Below, piece after piece: positions 40,287 to 50,775 of a DNA stretch of 64,000 nt (the stretch's first letter is position 1; each line of letters begins with the position of its first letter). The notes under the pieces are model-generated. The model did no database searches. It was given only the letters and a program-made list of their open reading frames with translations, and had not been told where the DNA came from. Where the stretch lies: positions 15,500,001-15,564,000 of the forward strand of contig OY759214.1 of the NCBI GenBank assembly GCA_963662175.1. The letters run 5' to 3'. The translations under genes were made by a program, and so were the position numbers. Source of the stretch: Aradus depressus (lineage: Eukaryota; Arthropoda; Insecta; Hemiptera; Aradidae).

Positions 40287-40954
40287 CATTTTCACTTTAA
40301 ATTTTATTTTTCAAACAGTGGGAATGCGGGGTGAGGAGGGGGGTAGTACCTAATGGCGTTTTGAGCTAGCTAAGCCTATTAGTGCAACCAGCTATACCTG
40401 TCCAGACTCCGAAATCCTGTTTATTCTCCCTTATTTCCGTCATCCTCTGGTGAGGCTGGATCTCAGTTAGGATCCGAGCTCAGTCAGATCCTCCGCTCCT
40501 CCTATTGCCTCTTTGATGTCCAGTCGTGTGCAACTGAGCGTCTCAGGAGTTGTGGTTTCTGTTGAGGTGTACACTTTTGATTTCCGTCTCTACATCTTCC
40601 GTAGAACCCACAAAGACTCTACTATCCTATCCTGAATCCTAGAGCGCACAAGACACCTTTCTTCCCATGCCAACACTTTCTCATTCTGATAATCCTTTTC
40701 GTTTCCTGTATAGAAACTAGCCTCACTATTCCTCCTGGATTTCTACCTATATAGTTGGATATACATCAAACATTTAAGGACACATCAATTAGTGACATTT
40801 TTGTTCTAATTATAATTAACTGCAGTTAACTGACTTAGAACTGGCATTCCCCATTACTTCATTCTGAACAGTAGTTTTGTGTCTTGGAATTTCACTTATT
40901 AAAAAAAAAAAGTCTATTACTTTTCGGCCTGAAATTCTATCTTGAGTTTTCATG
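40287..40954. other. Unassigned; GC-richer block 40,320-40,700
   Basis: CTGGTGAGGCTGGATCTCAG, GATGTCCAGTCGTGTGCAAC and CTGTTGAGGTGTACACTTTT have no partner in the window and no long frame. Possibly an old retroelement remnant. Confidence 0.3.
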
Positions 40955-41975
40955 TTTCCCAAAAATTGTGAATGAAAAATGAGTGGGCTTGTGATGACTC
41001 CTAATAGAATGGATGTATCAACGTGAAATTTTATATGTGTGTCCAAAAACCCATAAGGACAACACCTATTGTTTTTCAGCCAAATCGGCCGAAGTGGAGA
41101 GGGGAGATTAAGAGGGAGGTTTATCGCAAAAACTCTAATAAATGGTGTTGAAATGAATGTATTGACACGAAATTTCATATGTAAATTCAAAGCCGTATAA
41201 GGACGACACCAATCAATTTTCAACGGAATCAGACGAACGGGAGCGGGGGATCAGAGGGGCGCTCAACTCGAAAATCTTCAATACGCCTACTACCAGTGCA
41301 CTCTTTCGTAGCTTTGGTGGACTTGAGTTCTATTATGGAAGTTTTAAATTTTGAGTACTAAGGTTTATTCACCTATGGTAAGGGTCTTTAACGAGTAACT
41401 GACATACAGGCTCGGGGCAATTGCTTAGGAGTCACATCCAAAGGACGGAGTGCTCAAAAAATCTAAGAGCCTTAGCCGGGTTTCAAATCATCGATCTTGA
41501 GCTCAATAAGTAACCAAGCTACCTCTGTACTATCTATTTATTATTTAACAAATAGAATTTAATGAAAAAAACTGTACAGACAAAAAAAGGTTTGTTGATA
41601 ATTATGCAAAAAATAAACTGCATTTGTTGTAAAGAAGTTTAGTGTGGTTACGGGCAGCTTTGGAGGCTTGAACATAAAAACTCTAATAACTGCCGCTGTA
41701 AAGAATGTATCGGTACATATTTTCATACGTAAATTCTAAGTCTCGTAAGGATGGAACATAAGAATTTTCAGTCGAATCGGTCCTACTGAAGGTGGAGATC
41801 AGAGGGACTTGACTCAAATACCCCAATAACTGCTGCTGAATGTATCGATTCAGAAGACCTTATGTATGTCTTATAGATTTTCAGCCCAGACGGTCGATTG
41901 GTTGTGGAGGGAGAGCGACACATTAATTGATTGATTCGTGCTGGGGAAGTACATTGCCGATGATTCACCGACAAT
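40955..41975 (-). repeat. RepA copy 15, composite carrying SINE-A copy 19
   Basis: Four minus-orientation monomers with the 5' head at the high end (GCTGGGGAAGTACATTGCCG, ATGATTCACCGACAA) and 3' monomers at the low end (CCAAATCGGCCGAAGTGGAG). Between monomers lies a foreign block at about 41,275-41,655: SINE-A plus about 120 bases ending GGTTACGGGCAGC. The same block, in the same position relative to RepA, is found inverted at 44.05-44.45 kb. Confidence 0.8.
41278..41535 (-). mobile_element. SINE-A copy 19, passenger inside RepA
   Basis: CGCCTACTACCAGTGCACTC at the low side and GAGCTCAATAAGTAACCAAG + CTACCTCTGTACTATC at the high side. The 3' terminal 30 bases (GCCCGGGCATGAGTC) are missing, as in its partner copy 23. 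Confidence 0.82.
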
Positions 41976-42411
41976 TTTTTCCACTTCAAAAGAATAAAAA
42001 AAACATAATCTAATCGTATACCTATATCATCAAAAAGTGAAGAAATGTATCTCCGTTAAGCAATCATTTGATCTCGATTGATTGAATTTCAGTTGGTCTT
42101 TGTTAGAAGGGTAACGATTGGTCAATTACAGTTGATTATATCGGCTGATTGATACCGTTGTGGGTAGAGACAAATGGAATTGAAGCCAGAAATGTGTTGA
42201 TGTGAACACGGCAAGGTCGTGTTTGGATAATGTTGGTGAGAGACATGCGAACAGGTCAGCTGTTGAGGCACGTGAGCCCTGCTCTCTGCCACGTTTCACG
42301 GGAATGTGCCATGTGTCTTCACCAGCGCATATACATATATGTATATATAATACCTAATAATAATATTTATTTCCATTAAAAGGGATCATACATCATAAAA
42401 CTCTGTAGATA
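41976..42411. other. Spacer; RepC start near 42,355
   Basis: 42,100-42,340 is GC-richer (GTTGAGGCACGTGAGCCCTG, CTCTCTGCCACGTTTCACGG) with no frame of note. ATAATATTTATTTCCATTAA at 42,358 is a RepC-type start cut by the SINE. Confidence 0.4.
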
Positions 42412-42414
42412 CAT

Positions 42415-42655
42415 CAAGGTCATATCGCTTACTACCACAGCGTTCCCCGACTCTTCTGTGGGAGTTTTGCCAGGTTTAGTTACCTAGGTTAGGGGTCTTT
42501 AACGAGTACCTGACGTCGTACAGTCTCGGGAGCATAGCTTAACTGTCCCTCTGAAGGACGGCGTGCTCAAAGTTTTTTAATCTTTTAGATAAAATGTCTA
42601 AGGTTCGAACCTGCGGTCTCGCGACCATGCTACTTCTGAGCTATGATATCCTCTG
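42415..42655 (-). mobile_element. SINE-A copy 20 (first of three head-to-tail)
   Basis: AAGGTCATATCGCTTACTAC to GAGCTATGATATCCTCTG, with GGTTCGAACCTGCGGTC as B box (minus). Its 3' terminal GCCCGGGCATGAGTC is missing. Confidence 0.78.
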
Positions 42656-42667
42656 AATTAGTTAGTT

Positions 42668-42893
42668 ATTGTGACTCATGCCCGGGCATATCGCCTACTA
42701 CCAGTGCACTCTTCACCTTGTGTAAGGGTGTTTAACGAGTACCTGACATCGTACAGGCTCGTGACCATTGCTTAACGTCTCATCCGAAGGACGGCATGCA
42801 CAAAGTTTTTTTTACCTCCCAGATAAAAAACCTAAGAGCCGGGTTTCGATGCCGTGATTTTGAGCTCAGTAAGCAAGCACGCATACCAGACTT
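42668..42893 (-). mobile_element. SINE-A copy 21 (second of three)
   Basis: GTGACTCATGCCCGGGCATA at the low end, then TTTTACCTCCCAGATAAAAA, GAGCTCAGTAAGCAAGCACG + CATACCAGA at the head end. Tail class AATAACTAACTA; its middle is shortened. Confidence 0.82.
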
Positions 42894-42914
42894 GTGTATA
42901 TATACCGAAAGACA

Positions 42915-43259
42915 GGTTAGGTTTTATGTTTTATGACTCATGCCCGGGCTTTAACTACGAGGTCATATCGCCTATTACCAGAAGCGCTCTTTCGTCACTC
43001 TGGACATGAGCCCGACTCTACTGTGGGAGTCCTAAATTTTGCCTACCCTTAATTTTTATTCACCTAGGGTAGGGGTCTTTAACGAGTACCTGACATCGTA
43101 AAGGCTCGGGACCATCGCTTAACGTCCCATCCGAAGGACGGATGCTTAAGTTTATTTTACCTCCCAGGTAAAATAAACTAAGGGCCTCGGTCGGGTTTCG
43201 AACCCACGATCTTGAGCTCAGAAGATAAGCACGCATAACCATTGAGCTACCGGCGCCCT
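42915..43259 (-). mobile_element. SINE-A copy 22 (third of three), full length, 10-bp TSD
   Basis: Complete element with GGTTAGGTTTTATG at the low end (one to two CCTAA units) and CTACCGGCGCCCT at the head. CCGAAAGACA (42,905-42,914) and CCGAAACACA (43,260-43,269) form a TSD with one mismatch. Minus-strand head: GGGTTCGAAACCCGACCG-type B box, A box with one extra T. Confidence 0.9.
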
Positions 43260-43269
43260 CCGAAACACA

Positions 43270-43611
43270 GTTACTTTGCCTTTTAATTTGTGCGAATCGA
43301 CAATTCAGATCATTAGTGGCTCCTGATTGCTCTGTCAGAACACTAAGAGCAGCAGACCGAGGTGACACAGGTCCATACTCCTTTACATCGGGGATCTCCC
43401 CCTACAAAGAGACTTAAATAATAGAAGAAATTGAAAAATAAAACATCCTCTATGAGTTGAACTGGCTATTGGAGCACCAAGTTCTGGAAAAAGCCCTCAG
43501 TCAAATGTTTACGGATGTTTATATTAGGGTGGCCATCTGTAGAAAGCCTCATCCTTCCTGCCCTATGTCGGATAACATAAAATAGTCAAACCCAAAGAAA
43601 AAGAAACAAAA
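43270..43611. other. Spacer, nothing recognised
   Basis: No shared repeat or convincing frame apart from SINE read-through. Confidence 0.4.
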
Positions 43612-44640
43612 AAAAAAGCGTTGGTGAATCACCGGCTATGTACTTCCCCAACAAGAATTAATCAATTACGTTTTCGCTCTCCCTCCAAAAGCAATGACCA
43701 TTTGGGCTAAAACTCAATATTTGACTTACATATTGACTTCTGAATCTTCATACTAAATTTTGTATCGATACATTAATTTATTATGCAGTTATTGGGATTT
43801 CTGAGTTGAGCCCCCCTCGTTTGGCTGATTTTTGTCTACTTTCTGCCTATATAATTTTGTCTAACATTTAGTCAGGTGCAGGCTACTGTGGCTGGATGCT
43901 GTTGCTAATATCCTTCAAGGTTTTCAATCTCAATAGAGGTGGACTTTCTCAAACAATTCTCTACATCATGGGCCCACCATACATCTAACTAACCGCATTC
44001 CAACTTTTAACTTACAACTCTCTAACTTTTAAGTACAGTAAGTAACTACTGTCCCTAACCACAATAAACTTCTTTACAACAAATGACTCAGTTTATTTTT
44101 TCCATAATTATCAACAAACCTTGTTTTGTCTGTACAATTTTTCTCACTAAATTCTATTTGTTAGACAATAAATAGATAGTACAGAGGTAGCGTGGTTGCT
44201 TATTGAGCTCAAGATCGATGGTTTCAAACCCGGCTAAGGCTCTTAGATTTTTTGAGCACTCCGTCCTTTGGATGTGACTTCAATCGATTTTCCCGAACCT
44301 GTATGTCAGGTGCTCGTTAAAGACCCTTACCCTAGGTGAATAAACCTTAATACTCAAAATTTAAAACTTCCAAAATAGAGCTCAAGTCCATCAAAGCTAC
44401 GAAAGAGTGCACTGGTAGTAGGCGTGTTTAAGATTTTCGAGTTGAGCGCCCTTTTCGCGTTTTTGCGATAAATCTCCCCCATAATCCCCCCTTTCCCTTT
44501 GACCGATTTGGCTAAAAATAGATAGGTGTTGTCCTTATGGGGTTTTGGTTACACATATAAAATTTCGAGTTGATGTATTCATTCAATCTGTTGTTATTGG
44601 AATGCTTGTGTTAAGCTGATTAAAAGATGTAAACGCAACG
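43612..44640 (+). repeat. RepA copy 16, composite carrying SINE-A copy 23
   Basis: Head GCGTTGGTGAATCACCGGCT, GTACTTCCCCAACAAGAATT, then one monomer junction GAGTTGAGCCCCCCTCG. At 43,845-44,450 is a foreign block: about 200 unique bases, then the 120-base segment ACCACAATAAACTTCTTTAC...AATAAATAGATAGTACAGAG, then SINE-A. RepA resumes at TTCGAGTTGAGCGCCC with CCATAATCCCCCCTTTCCC, GACCGATTTGGCTAAAAATA. Same order as at 41 kb, opposite strand. Confidence 0.8.
44183..44428 (+). mobile_element. SINE-A copy 23, passenger inside RepA
   Basis: ACAGAGGTAGCGTGGTTGCT, GAGCTCAAGATCGATGGTTT, AACCCGGCTAAGGCTCTTAG, GCACTCCGTCCTTTGGATGT and GTGCACTGGTAGTAGGCGTG. It shares several private changes with copy 19 (for example the loss of the 3' end and the TTTTTTGAGCACTCCGTCC deletion). 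Confidence 0.82.
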
Positions 44641-44899
44641 TTGGAAAGAAAGTATTTGCATCACTTCACTCATTGGTTGAGATTTGGGAGACGCTTGCAC
44701 AATGGACTTTGTCGAGAGCTAAAACTCGACATATCGATTAGTGTCGAAACTTGTTTTTAAATTTTGTCGAAACAGTGAGAAAATAAAGAAAACGTATCTT
44801 TTTTTAAATGAATCCCTTCCTTCCCTTTGGTCGATTTGACTGAAAATCAATAGATGTCAAGAATTATCAAGTTTATAGATACACAAACACACAGATTTT

Positions 44900-45930
44900 T
44901 TTTTTTTTTTGACGTAGAACTACGTCTTTCCCGGCGGTAAGGGGGGTTAAAGGGCGTCACGAAAATGTGTTACACTTTGAGAGCTTATAGATTGATAGAT
45001 AGAATGGTTTTTATTAAAATAAGAAAAATAACATCATTCCAAGAAATATACAAAGAAAAAAACACTTATTTATTAGAATATAGCCATTTTGGCCGTCAGT
45101 CGGAGTTGGCATTACAGATATTTGATAATGAAGAACAAAAAATATAGCTTTTATAAATAAATGAACAGAATAAATAATCATCGTTAAATTCTTTAAAAAA
45201 TATGTAAACATAAAACATAAAAAATAATAATGCGAATAATGAGAAAATAAAATAAAGACAAGTATTAAGGCTGAAAACGAAATAAGACAGATAAACATGC
45301 GTGGATGGTAATATAATATAAAACTACAAATAATAATACAATCAAAAAATACAGAGTTTGGTGGCTAGAAACCAAATAAAACTAACTAAACAACATGGCG
45401 GGTAAATGGTAATAATCACAAAGTTACATGAAGGAAGGAGGTTTATTTGGGTCCTAGAAATTAAATTCCTGTTTCTATATTTGGATGCTGCCCTTGCATA
45501 GTTATATACCCGATTCCAGTTAGGCCCATTCATTAAAGCGATGAGTTCCCCTTTTCTAAGGTAGGTTTGCCCAGCCACCTCTGTCTGGCAACGTCTGTTT
45601 GGCCTCTCTAGAGGGCTTGTATATCTCCTAAAATAATAATAAAATAACTCCTTATTGTAGAAAAATGACCTAAACGCCGATATAAAGCTTGTTTAATACG
45701 GTTTATTATGAAACAAGTTTCAACCCTTCATCTTTCATCCCTTGAATACAGCTCATTCTACTTCTAGTGAAATTAATTAAGAATCGATTATGATAGTTAT
45801 CATGAATTGTATATAGCATTTATTTTATATGAAATAAATAAAATAAGAAAGTTTTCTTTTGTTTTAATTTGAAAACTGAATATACTAGACGTAGTTCTAC
45901 GTCATCGATTGCGGCATACTGTACCCCGTT
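44900..45930 (-). mobile_element. Insertion bounded by opposed GACGTAG..CTACGTC palindromes
   Basis: GACGTAGAACTACGTC at about 44,921 and its reverse form GACGTAGTTCTACGTC at about 45,892 face each other inside RepA. The left edge is a 16-base T run (poly(A) on the minus strand) and the next bases are TTTCCCGGCGGTAAGGGGGG. The body is AT-rich with one coding-like segment (next entry). The class is uncertain: a retroelement with poly(A), or a TIR element. Confidence 0.4.
45345..45625 (-). CDS. Unrecognised coding-like segment inside the insertion
   Basis: On the minus strand a splice-acceptor-like TTATTATTATTTTAG (about 45,626) precedes an open frame: RYTSPLERPNRRCQTEVAGQ then TYLRKGELIALMNGPNWNRV, YNYARAASKYRNRNLISRTQ. 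It stays open to about 45,345, where it becomes hydrophobic. Residue use looks protein-like. No family recognised; it may be a retroelement ORF remnant. Confidence 0.3.
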
Positions 45931-46304
45931 GTTTTTCATATTTGGTATTTGGCGTTTGGAAAACATGAAATTCCATTGAAAACTCCTATCAAATTTCTGA
46001 CCGATTACATAACTTACCCTATACTGAAGTAAAAACCTTGCGATGCAAATTAGACAGGAAAAAAAATTAAATGGAAAAATAAATATTTGTGCAAAGTGAA
46101 ATAGTTGCGCCGACATACATAAATAGGAGAAAGGTTGTTGATGGGGGGGTGAGTGAAAATAATGTTTGGGTCAGGACCCTGACAGTGAAAGTGGCTGTTT
46201 TGGCTGGGAGGGTGGGTGTTAACTTGCCGGGAGAAATGTGACGCCGTGTCGTGCTTGACCTCGCCTCCCTCAACTCATATTCTATTTAATTAGTATTACT
46301 TCAA

Positions 46305-46600
46305 CTTATACGGGAAGTTATGTAATTGATCAAAAAATTCGATGCTTAGATTTCAACGGAATTTTATCTTATTCGACCTCTACATTCCAAATATGAAAAA
46401 AAAAATTTTGTGTGTCTATGAACACGATAACTCAGGAAAGAATGAATGTACCCATATGAAATTTTATATGTGAATCTAGAAACCTCTAACGACGCACCTA
46501 TTGATTTTCAGCCAAATCGACCATAGGAAATGGGGATTAGGAGGAAGGTTTAACTCAAAAACATTGAATAGATTGAATGTATGTATAGACACGAAATATA
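46305..46600 (-). repeat. RepA copy 18, 3' end and one monomer
   Basis: TTATACGGGAAGTTATGTAA, TCAAAAAATTCGATGCTTAG, GATAACTCAGGAAAGAATGA, GATTTTCAGCCAAATCGACC and GGGGATTAGGAGGAAGG. Confidence 0.75.
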
Positions 46601-47340
46601 AAAAGTAATGTGTTGGCCTCAGAGGTTTTCATTGTTTCATTGCACAGCGTAATTCTGAGATACTTTCTTAGTACTATCGATTAATCGGTTGGATATGACA
46701 ATAGCATATTATCGATAGTTCTATTTAATATCGATTGTGCTATCGAATTTGAAATTGTTATATAAATTAGCGGCCTTGCACTTTTAATTTCTCAACTATA
46801 TTCTCTATATTTTATGATTAATTTATTGGATTTTTACACTTTGACTATTTTTTCCTGGGATGACAAAAACTGTAAGTAAATTCTTTGTGAATAAGGTAGC
46901 CACCTAATTTATTCATTTTCCATCTTACCACAAGTACATGATCCTAGGGCCACAAAATAAAACAGCACATAATATGCTAAATTTTATTAAAATATAGATA
47001 TTTTTAACATAACCTTGTTTTCAGTCCAGATTTTTGGTTTATGTACATGTTCATTTTACATAAATTGGTAACTGAAGTATACATTTTTAAAAAACTTGTT
47101 TTTATCAATAAATAAAAACATATTAACTATGTTTTCGTAACCAATATATTAAACTAGTAGGTTAAAGGAACTGATAATACTGATTAGGACGAAACCTCTT
47201 TTCTGGGTTACTAACAGAGTAGACATCCGTACGGCGATTGCTTTTCATGTTCGAAATTCATTGTTCAGAATTTCGATAGCAAGAACTATCGATACTATCG
47301 ATTTGGCCGACTATTGATAGTTTGACACCACTAGTTGGCA
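46601..47340. repeat. RepE: sequence with TATCGATAGT-rich ends
   Basis: Begins GTAATGTGTTGGCCTCAGAG (shared with 34.69 kb). Clusters of ATCGAT occur at 46,675-46,750 (CTATCGATTAATCGG, TTATCGATAGTTCTA, GTGCTATCGAATTTG) and at 47,270-47,330 (AACTATCGATACTATCGATT, TATTGATAGTTTGACACCAC). Such clustered ATCGAT boxes near both sides suggest a transposon with complex ends, or a cluster of protein-binding sites. No coding sequence recognised. Confidence 0.4.
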
Positions 47341-47966
47341 TAAATATATAATACATAAATTGTTCACATTTATTTCTAATAAAACCACGATAATAACGCT
47401 ATTTACTGAAAACGATAAAAACAGGTAATTCGGGGGCTGCGAGTGATAAAGCGAGGATTAAAGTATGACCCTAAGAGGAATGGCGAAAATATACGGCAAC
47501 ATCGCATCTCAGCCCCACCCCACTTTTCAACGGTCCCGAGGGACATGATTCACCGCCCTACCTGTAGTGTTTGGATTTTCTTCCTTCTCTTCTCCTAAAT
47601 CCGGTCACAAATCAGATCTTGAAACAATTTGGTATCTGCAACTGAATACTATAAAAATATGTGTTAGGCGATGTACAGTCCTAGCTGACTGCTCCTCCTC
47701 CCACACTCAGACTCCGTCTTCTGGGAGGAGGTAGCCTATTTATAATTTGACTTATTTGGTAAAGATTTAAAGGTATTGAATAAAAAAAATATATATAATA
47801 TATATTAAATTTAAATAACATATATTATATGTTCATGAGAAACTTGAAGTCATGCATGACTTAATAGGCAAAATGATAATTAAATAAAACTTAATTAGCT
47901 ATCTAATTGAAAGGCCAACATCCGCATATATTTGATATGCGTGGATAGTTTTCCAATTATTATTTT
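47341..47966. other. Unassigned; GC-richer block with a small hairpin
   Basis: 47,430-47,560 is GC-richer (AACATCGCATCTCAGCCCCA). CTCCTCCCACACTCAGACTC...CTGGGAGGAG at 47,694-47,731 can form a hairpin with a 10-bp stem. No gene. Confidence 0.35.
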
Positions 47967-48283
47967 TCACTTTCTAATAACTTTAGTATAATAAAGTACC
48001 TATTGTAATCGTGAAAAAAATCCGAGATAAAGTTTTCAACGGAATTTCAAATTTCAAGGTCCACATTTTGACCTTTGGCTGTGTGTATGTGATTGAAAAT
48101 TTACAATTGTAGCAATGAACTTAAAATTTGAGACGAATATGTCGCATGGGCTAATTTAGATCTGATTACATTTTGACCGAAATCAGACATAAATTAAGAC
48201 CACTTTACTTCAAGGTCTAACTTATATTTTATAAGAAACCATCTTTTATGATTTAAATAAAAATCACTTGAAGAGATAACATA
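47967..48283 (+). repeat. RepB copy 4
   Basis: AACTTTAGTATAATAAAGTA, GATAAAGTTTTCAACGGAAT, TGTGTGTATGTGATTG, AATTTAGATCTGATTACATT, GACCGAAATCAGACATAAAT and GATTTAAATAAAAATCACTT. Confidence 0.7.
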
Positions 48284-48298
48284 AATATGTTATATATA

Positions 48299-49053
48299 TG
48301 TATGGCCTACTTCATAGTTTAGCCAACTATAGTATGGAAGTTAATGTTTCAATCAGCTTAGAAAATAATAACATTTAAAACAATTAATATGGCCAGGTCA
48401 TGCACGACACGAAGTTCCCGAACACAATCTCCACTCGAACGCTCTCAGGTAACATAAAGTTTAATATATATATATACTTATATACCTACATATATATATA
48501 TATATATTTTTTTTTGTATATATATGTAAATGGACGAAATTACAAAAGTTTAATTAACTATTGCAAAGCCGCCTGGAATTATAGATTTCAGCTAGTTTCA
48601 GAATTTAATTATTAAGAATATATAAACACGAAGATGTTTTTTATTTTTATTTTTTGTTAGTTTTTTTAAATGATCATTTAAGTTAATTTTGTAAATTACT
48701 GCTTTTGTATTTGAATTATTTTATTTGTATTTTGTCACTTTTATATATGTGTATTATCGAGTAGAAATAGAAGAGATAACCCCTCAGACGGTCAATTTGA
48801 CCATGAGTTTTGTCTGTCAATATTATTATTATTGTTATTATTATATATATTTTTAACGACTGTCGAAGTCTAAACTTTATGTTACCTGAGAGCGTTCGAG
48901 TGGAGATCGTGTTCGGGAACTTCGTGTCGTGCATGACCTGGCCATATTAATTGTTTTAAATGTTATTATTTTCTAAACTGATTGAAACATACTATAACAT
49001 ACTATAACATACTTCCATACTATAGTTGGTTCAACTATGAAGTAGGCCATACT
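48299..49053. mobile_element. Long-TIR (fold-back) element, ~750 bp with ~160-bp arms
   Basis: The left arm (about 48,299-48,466) runs GTATGGCCTACTTCATAGTT, ATTAATATGGCCAGGTCATG, GACACGAAGTTCCCGAACAC, CGAACGCTCTCAGGTAACAT. The right arm (about 48,870-49,053) is the mirror, with a 24-base extension made of a repeated CATACTATAA. Both arms encode the same peptide (HDTKFPNTISTRTLSGNIKF) on opposite strands, a trivial result of the symmetry. The interior is about 400 bases, AT-rich, without a transposase. Confidence 0.85.
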
Positions 49054-49369
49054 TCATCTCTAGTCAATTATTATTAATTTTGAAAACAACTAATTAATAT
49101 TTAAATTTTCTTGTTTAACTTTCGCTTTATGGGGACGCCAAGGATTATTCCTTTTTGAATGTCTAATGATCTCTACCCTAGAAGGTTATGATTAAACTCT
49201 TCACCATCCTGGTTCAAATGAATGGTATTTCTTGAGCCTAACTTGTGACATTGGTACTTTCTGCCAAATTTTTGAGTTACATAGCTCGGAGAGAGTGGCT
49301 GAAGACATTAGGGAGTGAATGCGACAAAGGATAATTGTAGGTTCATGCTCATGGAATCTTTACAGCTCT
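49054..49369. other. Spacer, nothing recognised
   Basis: No gene or repeat supported. Confidence 0.4.
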
Positions 49370-50125
49370 AAGTTATCATATTCATTTGGCCGAAGTAATA
49401 ATAGGGTAATCCAAATATGGAACGAGAGATGGGGTTGTCCAAGGTTAGAGAGAGCAGAAGAAGAATCTATCAGAAGCCAGAAGATGTTTATCGGTGTATC
49501 TTTACTTCTCCAGGTTTACGTATTTGGATACCGACTCATCAGGAGAGTGAAATACCCAGAAGATGTTATTAGGTTCATCCTTATGACATTTTCCTCCTTA
49601 TTTGCCTGACACAATCGACAAAAAAGTTACTGTAAAGTTATTCCAGGTATGGGACGATTGAGAGAAGCTGGCTGTTGATGACAAGGAATGCCCAAGGTGA
49701 GAGAGAGAGTAGCTGAAGACTCATCAGGAGACTTCAAGCCCCAGAAGATGTTTATAGGTTCATCTTTATGGCATTTGTCTCCCTATTTGCCTGACACAAT
49801 CAACAAAAGAGTTATTGTAAAGTTATTCCAAGTATGGGACGATTGAGAGAAGCTGGCTGTTGATGACGAGGAATGCCTAAGGTGAGAGAGAGAGGCTGAA
49901 GACTCATCAGGAGACTGGAAGCCCCAGAAGATGTTTATAGGTTCATCTTTATGGCATTTTTCTCCCTATTTGCCTCACACAGTCAACAAAAAGGTTATTG
50001 TAAAATTATTCCAAGTATGGGACGAGTGAGAGAAGCTGGCTGTTGATGACAAGGAATGCCCAAGGTGAGAGAGAGTAGCTGAAGACTCATCAGGAGAGTG
50101 AAAGACCCAGAAGTTTATAGACTCA
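49370..50125. repeat. 183-bp tandem repeat, about 4 units
   Basis: GACTCATCAGGAGA starts at 49,533, 49,718, 49,901 and 50,083 (spacings 185, 183, 182). Each unit contains AGAAGATGTTTATAGGTTCA, CTCCCTATTTGCCTGACACA, GTTATTCCAAGTATGGGACG, GAGAAGCTGGCTGTTGATGA and GAATGCCCAAGGTGAGAGAG. The first unit (from about 49,370) is much more diverged. Partial frames exist, but periods of 185/183/182 do not preserve one frame. Confidence 0.92.
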
Positions 50126-50384
50126 TCATCTCTTCGTCTAGGCGGAGTCACGCCCGCTTGCCCTTTCTACACTCCACTGTCGCCTCTTTTAACGGCGTCT
50201 ATTTTACTATCCATAATGGACAACTAATTTAGTCATTAACCTATTTTCTTATTTATAATTATAATATTTTCTCCTTTTATGTTTTAAACTTGCCTAGATT
50301 TCTTCTCATATATTCCCTTTATAGTAAAGTTTATTGTTGATGCACGCGGACATGTGTGTTGTTCATGAAGATAGTTCTCGCCCT
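50126..50384. other. Spacer, nothing recognised
   Basis: TCTTCGTCTAGGCGGAGTCA at about 50,130 has no partner here. No gene. Confidence 0.4.
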
Positions 50385-50700
50385 GTGGACTTTTAACGTG
50401 GAACTTACACGTTTTAAGGTCCCCGGAATAGGTTTTGACCATTTTCGCGACCATTATCTCTGTCTGTGCGTCTATATGTGTGAATGTGATTGGAATTTTC
50501 TGAGCTGTCTAACTCAGAAACGAATGTGCACCAATGAGTTTGAAATGATGTTGTCATATGTGCTAACTTAGATGTTGACCGAAATCGGACGAATAATGAG
50601 ACCAATTTATGACCTATCAATAATAATATAAAATATGATTTATGGAAGGTCGCCCGGTTAGCGAGATACATTTTTTGCTGCTGGAACGAGTATATTGCTC
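50385..50700 (+). repeat. RepB copy 5
   Basis: GACTTTTAACGTGGAACTTA, TTTTGACCATTTTCGCGACC, GTCTAACTCAGAAACGAATG, GTGCTAACTTAGATGTTGAC and GGAAGGTCGCCCGGTTAGCG. Confidence 0.7.
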
Positions 50701-50775
50701 ATGTCCGTCTCGAATTCATTCTAGATGAACCGTAAACGCTTGCGTTCTTAATCTCCAATTAGTAGTTAGTTATTG

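Larger units (their letters stand above)
44815..46045 (+). repeat. RepA copy 17, interrupted by a ~1-kb insertion
   Basis: Left part CCCTTTGGTCGATTTGACTG, AAATCAATAGATGTC to ACACAAACACACAGA. Right part TTTGGCGTTTGGAAAACATG, AAATTCCATTGAAAACTCC, TCTGACCGATTACATAACTT. Between them lie 44,900-45,930. Confidence 0.65.

Noticed and set aside
45014..45298. 94-codon Phe/Ile/Leu-rich minus frame
   Set aside because: Hydrophobic content follows from AT-rich DNA; no start context, motif or conservation.
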